Both the position numbers and the translations under genes were made by a program. Under the pieces are notes generated by a model. That model saw nothing but the letters and a program-made list of their open reading frames with translations, had not been told where the DNA came from and ran no database searches. Below, piece after piece: positions 42,564-50,615 of a DNA stretch of 64,000 nucleotides (its first letter is position 1; the number at the start of each line of letters is the position of its first letter). The DNA is taken from contig NZ_STFF01000016.1 in assembly GCF_004834005.1 (NCBI RefSeq), positions 62,001-126,000 on the forward strand. The letters run 5' to 3'. The stretch comes from Niastella caeni (GTDB lineage Bacteria > Bacteroidota > Bacteroidia > Chitinophagales > Chitinophagaceae).

Positions 42564-45059
42564 ATGAAATATAAATCTACATGGTTAACGTGTATATTAT
42601 TTTTTCTTTCAATTGTTGTAATAGCACAAAACAGGTCGGGTAAAATTCATGGCGTAATTACTGATAGTGATGCCCAGCCTGTAGAGTCTGCCACCGCATC
42701 GTTGCAACGGGCAAAAGATTCTTCCCTGGTGAAAGTAGCTGTGTCTGATAAATACGGACAGATTGACTTTGATAATTTGGCAGAAGGAGAATATTTTGTC
42801 ATAGTTACGGCAGTTGGTTATGCAAAAAACAGCAGCAAACGTTTTACTGTTTCAGCTACCTCACCTTATAAATTACCCACTTTTCAATTGCAAAAAGCTG
42901 CAGCTAAAACGCTCGGCCAGGTAACCGTTACAGGCAAAAGACCGCTGATCGAAAATAAGATCGACCGCATGGTAGTGAATGTAGAAGCGGCGCCTACCAA
43001 TGCCGGCGCTTCGGCTTTGGAAGTGCTGGAGAAATCGCCCGGCGTTACCGTAAGCAATGAAGGCGAGATCAGTTTAAAAGGAAAGCAAGGCGTTAGAATA
43101 ATGATCGATGGAAAGCCAACGTATTTATCACCGGCCGATCTTGCTAACGTATTAAAAAATCTACCGGCGTCAGCCCTCGAGCAGATAGAGATCATGACCA
43201 ATCCGCCGGCCCGTTATGATGCCAGCGGTAATTCAGGGATCATCAACATCAAAACAAAGAAAAGTTTAACCGAAGGATTGAATGGCAGCGCTACTCTCGG
43301 TGGCACACTCGGATTTTTCAAACGCAATGATACCTGGTTGCTGCCCGTGCGTTCTACCAGCAGTTTAAACCTCAACTACCGTAAAGGGAAATGGAATCTT
43401 TTTGGGAATTTCAACCAGAACTACCGGGAGGGAAGAGGCTTTCTGGATCTTACCCGCCGTTTTTATGAGAAGAATGGCTCATTGAATTCTACTTCTTTCT
43501 CGCATACCGATTTTAATTTTCGCAATAACAACTATACTGTAAAAGGTGGCTTTGATTATTACGCCAATAAAAAGAACGTGTTTGGAGTAGTATTAAACGG
43601 GTTTGGATTTTTTGGCCGCCCGCAACCAACCAGCGTGCAGACTATCAACCGCCCTGATGGCAGCATTGAATCGGTACTGGAATCAAGCACCATCAATAAG
43701 AATGATTTCTTTAATTACTCTGCCAACTTCAATTACAAACACACGTTCGATTCAACAGGTCGTGAACTGACCGCTGACCTGGATTATATCGGGTACAACA
43801 ATACTTCCCAAACAACCTTGTTCACTAATATCTATGATGACTTTGGCGGAAATAAATTGGGAGACCTGCTCTTATACGGCGATATACCCGGCAACATCAA
43901 TATTTATTCGGCCAAAGCCGACTATGTGCATCCGCTCAAAAACAACCTGCGCCTGGATGCCGGTTTCAAAGTGAGCTATGTAAAGAACGATAACGAAGTA
44001 CTATATGAGCGGGATGATAATGGCACCCTGAAAAGGGACGATCGTTCCAACCATTTTATCTATAAAGAAAACATCAATGCGGGTTATGTAAGCATTAATA
44101 AGAAGTGGAAGAAATGGAGCGGACAAGCCGGGTTGCGGATAGAAAATACAGTTGCCAAAGGCCAACAGGTTACCAACGATTCAACCTTTAAACGGAATTA
44201 CACCAGCCTGTTTCCCACGATGTACCTGAATTACGAGGTCAATAAAAATCATGCGTTCACTTTATCTTATGGGCGGCGTATTGAACGGCCCAACTACCAG
44301 GACCTGAACCCGTTTATCTGGTTCCTCGATTCATTAACATACCGCCAGGGGAATCCATACCTGTTACCGCAGTATGCCAACAATATTGAATTGCGGCATA
44401 CACTAAAAGGACGATTTACTACGACCATCAATTATACCATAACAAACGACGTTATATCGCAATTATTAAAACAGAATACCGAAAAAAGGATCACGTTCCT
44501 GACGCCGGAAAATGTAGCCCGGTTTAAGAATATCGGTCTGGCCATTAATGCCCCCTTCTTGCCGGTAAAGGGTTGGAATGTGAACCTGTTTGTGAACGTA
44601 TTCAACAACCGGTATGAAGGCATTTACTTCAATTCATTCACCGGCCAGAACGATCCCATAGATATAAATTATACTTCGGCATTGGTGAACATTAGTAATA
44701 CCCTCACTTTCAAAAAAGGGTGGAGTGGGGAGGTCAGCGGATTTTACCGGGGTAAAAGCATTGAGCAGTTAACCATTGCCGACCCAATGTACTTTTTAAA
44801 CCTGGGGGTACAAAAGACTGTCCTGAAAGGCAAGGGTACCTGGCGGTTGAATTTCCGCGATCCTTTCCATTGGCAGCAATTCAAAGGGCATACCGTGTAC
44901 AGCGATATAGATGTGAAGGTGCATAACCGGTGGGATAATCGAAATATTACGGCTACGTTCAGCTACCGGTTTGGTAAAAACTCGGTGGCGCAGGCCAGAA
45001 GGCGGAACAGTGGCGTTACAGAGGAGCAGAACAGGGCAGGAGGAGGACAGCAGCAGTAA
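42564..45059 (+). CDS. outer-membrane beta-barrel protein (OMP_b-brl_3 family), paralogue 2
   Basis: 831 residues. Signal peptide to about residue 21 (VVIAQ), CarboxypepD_reg-like domain (GKIHGVITDSDAQPVESATASLQRAKDSSLVKVAVSD), plug-like part (SALEVLEKSPGVTVSNEGEISLKGKQGVRIMIDGKPTYLSPADLANVL; EIMTNPPARYDASGNSGIINIKTKK) and barrel ending ATFSYRFGKNSVAQ. Whole motifs are shared with the gene at 39327 (GRELTADLDYI, YAKNxNNIEL-type strands, VLKGKGT), so they are tandem paralogues diverged mainly in the barrel loops. An array and terminator follow. Confidence 0.9.
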   Translation: MKYKSTWLTCILFFLSIVVIAQNRSGKIHGVITDSDAQPVESATASLQRAKDSSLVKVAVSDKYGQIDFDNLAEGEYFVIVTAVGYAKNSSKRFTVSATSPYKLPTFQLQKAAAKTLGQVTVTGKRPLIENKIDRMVVNVEAAPTNAGASALEVLEKSPGVTVSNEGEISLKGKQGVRIMIDGKPTYLSPADLANVLKNLPASALEQIEIMTNPPARYDASGNSGIINIKTKKSLTEGLNGSATLGGTLGFFKRNDTWLLPVRSTSSLNLNYRKGKWNLFGNFNQNYREGRGFLDLTRRFYEKNGSLNSTSFSHTDFNFRNNNYTVKGGFDYYANKKNVFGVVLNGFGFFGRPQPTSVQTINRPDGSIESVLESSTINKNDFFNYSANFNYKHTFDSTGRELTADLDYIGYNNTSQTTLFTNIYDDFGGNKLGDLLLYGDIPGNINIYSAKADYVHPLKNNLRLDAGFKVSYVKNDNEVLYERDDNGTLKRDDRSNHFIYKENINAGYVSINKKWKKWSGQAGLRIENTVAKGQQVTNDSTFKRNYTSLFPTMYLNYEVNKNHAFTLSYGRRIERPNYQDLNPFIWFLDSLTYRQGNPYLLPQYANNIELRHTLKGRFTTTINYTITNDVISQLLKQNTEKRITFLTPENVARFKNIGLAINAPFLPVKGWNVNLFVNVFNNRYEGIYFNSFTGQNDPIDINYTSALVNISNTLTFKKGWSGEVSGFYRGKSIEQLTIADPMYFLNLGVQKTVLKGKGTWRLNFRDPFHWQQFKGHTVYSDIDVKVHNRWDNRNITATFSYRFGKNSVAQARRRNSGVTEEQNRAGGGQQQ

Positions 45060-45078
45060 TGGTGATATTTGAAAGCCT

Positions 45079-45192
45079 GCAAGCCGCAAGCCGCAAGCTG
45101 CAAGCTGCACGCTGCAAGCTGTAAGCAAATACAACTTCTGTTCAGTGCTTCTTTTTTGTTTTTCGCTTGTGGCTTGAAGCCTGTAGCTGTAT
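45079..45192. repeat. heptad word array, two facing arms (GCAAGCT / GCTTGTG)
   Basis: Left arm GCAAGCC, GCAAGCC, GCAAGCT, GCAAGCT, GCACGCT, GCAAGCT, GTAAGCA (45079-45127). Right arm GCTTGTG, GCTTGAA, GCCTGTA, GCTGTAT (45165-45192). The words are the reverse complement of those in the tandem repeat at 22427. Confidence 0.85.
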
Positions 45193-45196
45193 TTAA

Positions 45197-45375
45197 TTAG
45201 CACATTATCACATTAGCATATTAGCAAATTCTTTCTCTCCGTTTCATGTGCAACACACAAGCCCGCTTCAGTTTTCTGAGCGGGCATTTACTTTTCCTTT
45301 TGGAAGCTATATCGAAAAACTATTCTTCGGGCTTTCATTTGCACATTTTCAAATTTTCAAATTTGCACATTTCGT
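45197..45375. repeat. octad arrays flanking a terminator (TTAGCACA and CATTTTCA)
   Basis: Left run TTAGCACA, TTATCACA, TTAGCATA, TTAGCAAA (45197-45228). Right run CATTTGCA, CATTTTCA, AATTTTCA, AATTTGCA, CATTTCGT (45336-45375). A GC-rich terminator hairpin (45261) lies between them. Confidence 0.7.
45261..45301 (+). terminator. rho-independent terminator downstream of barrel paralogue 2
   Basis: GCCCGCT (45261-45267) and AGCGGGC (45279-45285) with inner CAG/CTG pairing, followed by a T-rich tract. About 200 bp after the gene end. Confidence 0.75.
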
Positions 45376-45393
45376 TGGGGCGTTTTTGTTATC

Positions 45394-45554
45394 AGTTACC
45401 GGATGCCAGTTATGGGGCAAAGACAAAAACACCTTAATTGTTTGGAGAAATGCCGATCCTTAAGACCTGGCAACGGGAAACTGGTAACCGGCAACCCACA
45501 TATTGGTCATTGTTTTAACCTGTTAACTATTAACCTCCCAACTTTTCAACTTTT
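45394..45554. repeat. mixed heptad and octad arrays before yajQ
   Basis: Heptads AGTTACC, GGATGCC, AGTTATG (45394-45414) face GGCAACG, GGAAACT, GGTAACC, GGCAACC (45469-45496). An octad run TTAACCTG, TTAACTAT, TAACCTCC, CAACTTTT, CAACTTTT (45515-45554) follows. Together with the two preceding arrays, nearly the whole 531-bp gap is made of such words. Confidence 0.7.
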
Positions 45555-45591
45555 GCTTACATTCGTGCTTTCAGCACTTTAAACTAATGCT

Positions 45592-46083
45592 ATGCCTTCG
45601 TTTGACATTGTTAGCAAAGTGGATGGACAGGCACTGGACAATGCAGTGAATGTTACCACTAAGGAAATCACCAATCGCTTCGACTTTAAAGGGGCACATG
45701 TTGCGATCAACCTCGACAAAAAAGAGTTTAAGATCAACATTGAAACCGATGATGAAATGAAAATGCGCCAGTTGATTGATGTATTGATCAGCCGGGCGCA
45801 CAAACAGAACATTGCACCGGAAGCATTTGACCTGAGCAAGGAACCTTATCAAAGCGGTAAAGTAGTAAAACAGGAAGTGATCGTTAGAAACGGACTGAAA
45901 CAGGAAGATGCCAAGAAGATCGTAAAAATGATCAAAGAATCCGGCTTGAAAGTGCAGGCGCAGATCAATGACGATATGGTTAGAGTAACCGGTAAAAAGA
46001 TCGATGACCTGCAGGAAGTAATACAGCTTTGCCGGAACTCGTCGCTGGGCATTCCGCTGCAGTATGAGAATATGCGGAGTTGA
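45592..46083 (+). CDS. YajQ family nucleotide-binding protein
   Basis: 163 residues, typical length. Begins MPSFDIVSKVDGQALDNAVNVTTKEITNRFDFKG as in all YajQ proteins and keeps the paired ferredoxin-like domains, with VIVRNGLKQEDAKKIVKMIKESGLKVQAQINDDMVRVTGKKIDDLQEVI in the second half. Some members (Xanthomonas) bind cyclic di-GMP and act in gene control; others bind nucleotides or tRNA. Which applies here is unknown. Stands alone between two array-filled gaps. Confidence 0.93.
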   Translation: MPSFDIVSKVDGQALDNAVNVTTKEITNRFDFKGAHVAINLDKKEFKINIETDDEMKMRQLIDVLISRAHKQNIAPEAFDLSKEPYQSGKVVKQEVIVRNGLKQEDAKKIVKMIKESGLKVQAQINDDMVRVTGKKIDDLQEVIQLCRNSSLGIPLQYENMRS

Positions 46084-46105
46084 TTGTTAGATGGTGAATG
46101 TTTTT

Positions 46106-46215
46106 GTTACCGGTTACCTGGTCCCGGTTACCGGGCAAAAAATTCGGAGCACCTGATTATTTTTCGGGTGATTGATATTCAATCCTGGAAACTGGAAACC
46201 CGGCAACTGGTAACC
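46106..46215. repeat. heptad word array, two facing arms (GTTACCG / GGAAACT)
   Basis: Left arm GTTACCG, GTTACCT, GGTCCCG, GTTACCG (46106-46133). Right arm GGAAACT, GGAAACC, one 8-bp word CGGCAACT, then GGTAACC (46187-46215). Same G-family as at 27889, 29731 and 45469. It lies right after yajQ. Confidence 0.75.
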
Positions 46216-46266
46216 ATGATGTGGATAATTAGGTGCAGAACAGGTGCATAATATGACCTGTTGAAA

Positions 46267-46299
46267 TTTGGAACAAATGTGATATAATATGTATCTTAG
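46267..46299 (+). promoter_or_regulatory. promoter of the candidate small RNA
   Basis: TTTG (46267-46270), 21-bp spacer, TATCTTAG (46292-46299), a near match to TAnnTTTG. Predicted start about 46306, just before the first stem of the RNA. Confidence 0.55.
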
Positions 46300-46305
46300 A
46301 AATAG

Positions 46306-46420
46306 AAAATCGCAGTAGACTAGTAAAATGGTTCAATGCGATTAGTGGAAAGCATTGGGTAAACAGGTTATACGTGCTCGTAGCAGGTATAAAATGGATC
46401 CGGTGCTTTCTTTTTTTATT
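46306..46420 (+). ncRNA. candidate structured small RNA (about 110 nt) with intrinsic terminator
   Basis: Three compatible stems can be drawn. Stem 1: AATCGCA (46308-46314) with TGCGATT (46337-46343). Stem 2: GAAAGCATTGGGT (46348-46360) with ATCCGGTGCTTTC (46398-46410), 13 pairs of which three are G-U. Inside stem 2, hairpin 3: TTATAC and GTATAA (46368-46392) closing TGCT-CGT-AGCA with one G-G mismatch. Stem 2 is followed at once by seven T (46411-46417), so it doubles as terminator. A promoter lies just upstream and rpmE has its own promoter downstream. No open frame of note. Not tRNA-like and not a family I recognise. The remainder of the 545-bp gap is the array at 46106 and the rpmE promoter. 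Confidence 0.6.
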
Positions 46421-46513
46421 TTCTTGCCTGAAAAAATCTAATTTTGCCTGCTAGTTTATTAATTTTCCTTTTTTCTTTAATTAATTTTTAAAAAAGTCAG
46501 GAATAAAATTTAA

Positions 46514-46545
46514 TTTGGCGGAGTTATGCGGGAGAGCTAATTTTG
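46514..46545 (+). promoter_or_regulatory. promoter of rpmE (type B) (TTTG-N20-TAATTTTG)
   Basis: TTTG (46514-46517), exactly 20 bp, TAATTTTG (46538-46545): full consensus. The leader would be about 80 nt. Confidence 0.82.
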
Positions 46546-46629
46546 CGGCTTTGCTGATAAAACCAGCACAACAAATACAATAACAGCTATCACCGCAAAA
46601 TCGGTGTACAGTCTAAAAATCAAAGAGTT

Positions 46630-46881
46630 ATGAAAAAGGGGCTTCATCCCGAAAATTATCGGTTCGTAGTATTTAAAGATATGAGTAACGGGTACAGTTT
46701 CCTCAGCCGTTCAACTTCTCCTACAAAAGAAACAATTAAATGGGAAGATGGTAATGAATATCCTCTCATTAAATTGGAAATTTCTAATATGTCGCACCCC
46801 TTCTTTACCGGTCAGAATGTACTGGTAGATACAGCGGGTCGTATTGATAAATTCAAGAAACGTTACGAAAAGAAAAAATAA
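46630..46881 (+). CDS. rpmE2: 50S ribosomal protein L31, type B (zinc-free)
   Basis: 83 residues. Starts MKKGLHPENYRFVVFKDMSNGYSFLSRSTS and ends HPFFTGQNVLVDTAGRIDKFKKRYEKKK, the usual L31 ends. No cysteine pair is present, so this is the zinc-independent type B form. In bacteria with both forms this one is made under zinc limitation; whether a zinc form exists in this genome cannot be seen. Consensus promoter upstream and a strong terminator at 46930, so it is monocistronic. Confidence 0.96.
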   Translation: MKKGLHPENYRFVVFKDMSNGYSFLSRSTSPTKETIKWEDGNEYPLIKLEISNMSHPFFTGQNVLVDTAGRIDKFKKRYEKKK

Positions 46882-46929
46882 AAAGCGTAATTTCAATACA
46901 AACATTTTTGTTTTTCATGGCTATACTTT

Positions 46930-46963
46930 CCCTTTCCTGTTCTCAGGAAGGGGATTTTTGTTT
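46930..46963 (+). terminator. rho-independent terminator after rpmE
   Basis: CCCTTTCCTG (46930-46939), loop TTCT, CAGGAAGGGG (46944-46953): ten pairs with one G-T, then a T-rich tail. No word array in this gap. Confidence 0.9.
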
Positions 46964-47060
46964 ATAGCGGTTATACCTGCCCATTTAACTTTGTTAAATC
47001 GTTTTATGATGCTCTTTTGAAAATGAACTAAGTTTGACTGCAGACACCTAACTAAGAACT

Positions 47061-48122
47061 ATGAACAAACGGGTATTTCTTTCTGATAAAGAAGTGGCTG
47101 ATCATTTATTTCCCTTTACACAAACAAGATCGGTGGCCGATATCCGCGTTGGCATGCTTACCATCCGCGAAAAATGGGAAAAGCTGTTACAACAACCCAT
47201 AAAAGTGCTGAAAAAAGACGAAGAGCCGCCCAACGACGCCATCGTCTTCGCCGCCAATATCATTCCAACCGCCGCCTTTATAAAATCAATCTTTAATCCG
47301 GCTGGCGAAGCAACGAACCAGCCCGATTACAGTTCGGTGAAAATTCTGCAATACCCCTGGCATATATTTCAATGGAACGATTGGGCGTTGCGGGAAGATT
47401 ACCTGCTGATCACCCAAAACCGCACTTCGGAACCAATACCGGAGACCGTTCAAACGGCCAACGCTGCCCACATTTTTATTGAGCCGGGCGCTGTTTTAAA
47501 CCATTGCATCCTGAATGCCTCCACCGGTCCTGTTTATATAGGTAAAAATGCCGAGATCATGGAAGGGGCGCTCATTCGGGGACCATTTTCGCTGGGCGAA
47601 GGCGCTGTGGTGAAAATGGGCGCCAAAATATACGGAGCAACCACAATTGGTCCGTATTGTATGGCCGGTGGCGAGATCAAAAACTCCATTCTATTCGGGT
47701 ATTCCAATAAAGCGCACGATGGCTACCTGGGCGATTCGGTCATAGGCGAGTGGTGCAACCTGGGGGCGGGCACTTCCAACTCAAATATTAAAAACACGGC
47801 CAGCGAAGTGAACGTATGGCATTATCAAACCCGGGAATATATTCGGGCTGGCATAAAATGCGGATTGCTGATGGGCGATTATTCGCGCAGCGCCATCAAT
47901 ACCTCTTTCAATACCGGTACGGTGGTGGGGGTTTGCGCCAATATTTTTGGAGAAGGCATGCCGCCTAAATTCGTGCCCAGTTTTACCTGGGGCAACAAGG
48001 GGTTGAGCCTGTATGAATTTGAAAAAGCGCTGGCCGATATCAGCAACTGGAAAAAATTAAAAAATCAGGTGCTCGGGGAAGAAGAAATAAATCAATTGAA
48101 GCATATTTTTGGGCAATCATAA
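47061..48122 (+). CDS. GlmU-like sugar nucleotidyltransferase family protein (left-handed beta helix)
   Basis: 353 residues. The N-terminal part (FLSDKEVADHLFPFTQTRSVADIRVGMLTIREKWEKLL) matches the PF13562 sugar-nucleotidyltransferase region and lacks the LxAGxGTRM loop of true GlmU. The second half is a left-handed beta helix of hexapeptide turns (IGKNAEIMEGALIRGPFSLGEGAVVKMGAKIYGATTIGPYCMAGGEI), ending KFVPSFTWGN. It may acetylate or uridylylate a sugar phosphate, but the activity is not proven by the sequence. tpiA starts 33 bp downstream, suggesting one transcript. Confidence 0.85.
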   Translation: MNKRVFLSDKEVADHLFPFTQTRSVADIRVGMLTIREKWEKLLQQPIKVLKKDEEPPNDAIVFAANIIPTAAFIKSIFNPAGEATNQPDYSSVKILQYPWHIFQWNDWALREDYLLITQNRTSEPIPETVQTANAAHIFIEPGAVLNHCILNASTGPVYIGKNAEIMEGALIRGPFSLGEGAVVKMGAKIYGATTIGPYCMAGGEIKNSILFGYSNKAHDGYLGDSVIGEWCNLGAGTSNSNIKNTASEVNVWHYQTREYIRAGIKCGLLMGDYSRSAINTSFNTGTVVGVCANIFGEGMPPKFVPSFTWGNKGLSLYEFEKALADISNWKKLKNQVLGEEEINQLKHIFGQS

Positions 48123-48154
48123 AAAAGCCTTCACATTAAAAAAGACGTCGACCT

Positions 48155-48916
48155 ATGCGCAAACAAATTGCTGCGGCTAACTGGAAAATGAATTGTACCT
48201 ACCAACAGGGTGAACAGTTATTAGACGAGATCCTTTCAGCCAACATTGCATTAAAAGATCATCAGCTAACCATTTTTGCTGTTCCGTTTCCCTATTTGAT
48301 CATGGCAAAAAGTGAAACCGAAGAAGAGAAAAACTACTTTGTAGCTGCCCAGAATTGTTATAATAAAAAATCCGGCGCCTTTACCGGTGAAGTGTCCGCA
48401 GAAATGCTCCAATCCATCGGCATTAAATTCTGTGTGCTGGGGCATAGCGAGCGCCGCGAATACTTCCAGGAATCGAACAAAATGCTGGCCGAGAAATTAG
48501 ACCTTTGCCTGCAATACGATATTACGCCCATCTTTTGCTGTGGGGAGCCGTTGAACATCCGCGAAGGTGGTACCCAAAACAGTTTTGTTGAAGCCCAATT
48601 GAAAGAATCGCTGTTCCATTTATCAGAAAAAGATATCAGGCGTATCGTGATCGCGTACGAACCCATCTGGGCCATCGGCACCGGTAAAACAGCTACGTCT
48701 GACCAGGCACAGGAAATGCACGCCTACCTGCGCAGTGTATTGGCTAAACAATATGGCGCTGCTACTGCCGATGAAATTTCTATCTTATATGGCGGCAGCG
48801 TAAAAGCCAATAATGCCAAAGAATTGTTTTCTTGTCCTGATGTTGACGGCGGATTGGTTGGAGGCGCTTCCTTGAATGCCGGGGAGTTTATTACAATTAT
48901 CAATAGTTTGAAATAG
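48155..48916 (+). CDS. tpiA: triosephosphate isomerase
   Basis: 253 residues, TIM barrel. Interconverts dihydroxyacetone phosphate and glyceraldehyde-3-phosphate in glycolysis and gluconeogenesis. All catalytic residues are visible: Asn9 and Lys11 in AANWKMN, His97 in GHSERREYF, Glu169 in IAYEPIWAIGTGKTAT (with the flexible lid), and the phosphate-binding YGGSVKANNAKEL and GGLVGGASL. Starts 33 bp after the GlmU-like gene. A facing octad array follows, then the hemerythrin gene. Confidence 0.97.
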   Translation: MRKQIAAANWKMNCTYQQGEQLLDEILSANIALKDHQLTIFAVPFPYLIMAKSETEEEKNYFVAAQNCYNKKSGAFTGEVSAEMLQSIGIKFCVLGHSERREYFQESNKMLAEKLDLCLQYDITPIFCCGEPLNIREGGTQNSFVEAQLKESLFHLSEKDIRRIVIAYEPIWAIGTGKTATSDQAQEMHAYLRSVLAKQYGAATADEISILYGGSVKANNAKELFSCPDVDGGLVGGASLNAGEFITIINSLK

Positions 48917-48959
48917 GGACTTCCCAGATGATAGTTTTGCGAAGTAAGAAATAATTGCT

Positions 48960-49051
48960 GATTTCGGGATTGGGTGATTTTGGGATTTGCCCTGGTTTGA
49001 GTTTTTCGATTAATCTCAAAATCTCAAAATCCCGAAATCTCAAAATATCAT
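48960..49051. repeat. octad word array, two facing arms (GATTTCGG / AATCTCAA)
   Basis: Left arm GATTTCGG, GATTGGGT, GATTTTGG, GATTTGCC (48960-48991). Right arm AATCTCAA, AATCTCAA, AATCCCGA, AATCTCAA, AATATCAT (49012-49051). Closely similar to the array at 13751, 35 kb away. Located after tpiA. Confidence 0.82.
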
Positions 49052-49176
49052 ACGTAAGATATACTTCCAATTGCTGCTTTCTAAAATTGCCAATGCCATG
49101 TTAAAATAATCCTTGATTTTTCCCCATAATCGGGTTGTGGATTGATTATTGATTCCATATACCGGGAGGAATTGTT

Positions 49177-49611
49177 ATGGAACATACAAGGGCATTACAG
49201 GTATTATCCTGGCAACATAAAGAAGACAGACTGAAGTGCCGCGAATTAATGCGAGACATCCAACAGCAACGCGATAAGACCGCCATCCGGCAGCGTATTG
49301 TTCAATTTTGGAAGAATGAGCTGCAAAAGCATGTGGATGCAGAAGAGGCGATATTATTTCCTTTTTTGCAGAAGCATCATTTCCCCTACAGTTTCATGAA
49401 TATATTAAAGCGGGAACACGATACCATTCGCTTGCTGGCTGAACGCCTCACCCGCCACGACGAAGATTATTATTTATACAAAGCCTTCATAAAGCTGGTT
49501 GATCAGCACAGCCATTTTGAAGATGAGTTCATCTTCAAAAAAATGGAAGAAGATATCCCTCAACAAGAACTAAGTCAACTCAATGTGTCCCTGGCTGCAA
49601 TAGCCAGGTAG
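49177..49611 (+). CDS. hemerythrin-domain protein
   Basis: 144 residues, four-helix bundle. Iron-ligand histidines and acids sit in the expected spacing: His15 in LSWQHKEDRLKC, HVDAEEAILFPFL, LKREHDTIRLLAERL and LVDQHSHFEDEFIFKKME, giving the HHE-type pattern. Such proteins bind a di-iron centre and sense or carry oxygen, or handle nitric oxide or iron-sulphur repair. No partner domain is fused. Single gene with its own region upstream. Confidence 0.88.
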   Translation: MEHTRALQVLSWQHKEDRLKCRELMRDIQQQRDKTAIRQRIVQFWKNELQKHVDAEEAILFPFLQKHHFPYSFMNILKREHDTIRLLAERLTRHDEDYYLYKAFIKLVDQHSHFEDEFIFKKMEEDIPQQELSQLNVSLAAIAR

Positions 49612-49703
49612 GCACAAACGGGCATAATTGCCTGCATTCTTTGTTATTATCTTTTGTTGTTATGTGTTTCCATTAATAAAATGGAAGTGTATTTTTGAGT
49701 TGC

Positions 49704-50615
49704 ATGATGACAAAAATATTGTTGATCAAGACTGGAGCTGCCGGTGACGTTGTTCGTACAACCGTTTTATTGAATGCCCTGCAAGGCGCTGTTACCTGGG
49801 TAATCGACAGCAGATACGAAGCCATTTTACCAATCCGGCATCCTAATTTGCACCGGGTGGTTACTTTAGAGCAAGCGCAGACCGCCCTGCAGCATGAAAT
49901 CTTTGATCACACAATTTCCCTCGAAGAAGACATGGCCTGTGCCTTGCTCGCCAGCAAAATACCTACCAAAAAGATCACCGGTATTTATGTAGAGAACAAA
50001 CATCTCGTGTACACCAATGATGCCGCGGGGTGGTACGATCTGAGCCTGGTTTCCACGCTCGGCCCTACAGCCGCCAATGAGGCCAAGAAGAAAAATACCG
50101 CTACTTTTCAGCAATTATTATTGAGCATGTTCGGGCTTTCGTTTAGCAACGAACCTTATTGCATTTACCGCAACTTTCAAATAAAACGCGATCAGCGGCT
50201 TATTGGCATTGAAACAAGGGTAGGAGCGCGCTGGCCCAATAAAGGCTGGAGCGGTTATCCGGCACTGATAAACAGGCTGCAGCACCTGGGATACGAATGC
50301 AGGCTGTTTGAAGAGCGGGATAACATTACTGAATATTTAGATGATATTGCCGGCTGTGGCTTTATTATTTCCGGCGATACCCTGGCCATGCACGTGGCTA
50401 TGGCTTACCAGATTCCCTCCATTGCTATTTTTAACTGTACCAGTCCCGCCGAAATTTACGATTACGGCTCCCTGCGAAAAATAGTAAGCCCGCTGTTAAA
50501 ACAGTCATTTTACAAGACCCATTTTTCACAGGCTGTTATTGATTCCATATCAGTTGATGAGGTATATGCCGCCTTTCTGCAACACGCGGGCATTAATGCC
50601 TGGCAAAAAGTGTAG
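49704..50615 (+). CDS. GT9-like glycosyltransferase (heptosyltransferase family)
   Basis: 303 residues from ATG 49704 (ATG 49707 also possible; the frame opens at TTG 49695). The start MMTKILLIKTGAAGDVVRTTVLLNAL is the GT9 N-terminal pattern, and the second Rossmann half has GIETRVGARWPNKGWSGYPALINRL and CGFIISGDTLAMHVAMAYQIPSIAIFNCT, where the nucleotide-sugar acid/Thr lie. Likely a cytoplasmic-face enzyme adding heptose or a similar sugar to lipopolysaccharide core or another glycan. Its 3' end overlaps the convergent gene by 23 bp. Confidence 0.83.
   Translation: MMTKILLIKTGAAGDVVRTTVLLNALQGAVTWVIDSRYEAILPIRHPNLHRVVTLEQAQTALQHEIFDHTISLEEDMACALLASKIPTKKITGIYVENKHLVYTNDAAGWYDLSLVSTLGPTAANEAKKKNTATFQQLLLSMFGLSFSNEPYCIYRNFQIKRDQRLIGIETRVGARWPNKGWSGYPALINRLQHLGYECRLFEERDNITEYLDDIAGCGFIISGDTLAMHVAMAYQIPSIAIFNCTSPAEIYDYGSLRKIVSPLLKQSFYKTHFSQAVIDSISVDEVYAAFLQHAGINAWQKV

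Noticed and set aside
45246..45463. Small + strand frames in the gap before yajQ
   Set aside because: They run through a terminator hairpin and word arrays; no coding character.
46306..46420. tRNA gene
   Set aside because: GGTTCAAT resembles a T-arm, but there is no 7-bp acceptor stem in the right place, no anticodon arm and a terminator stem occupies the 3' half.
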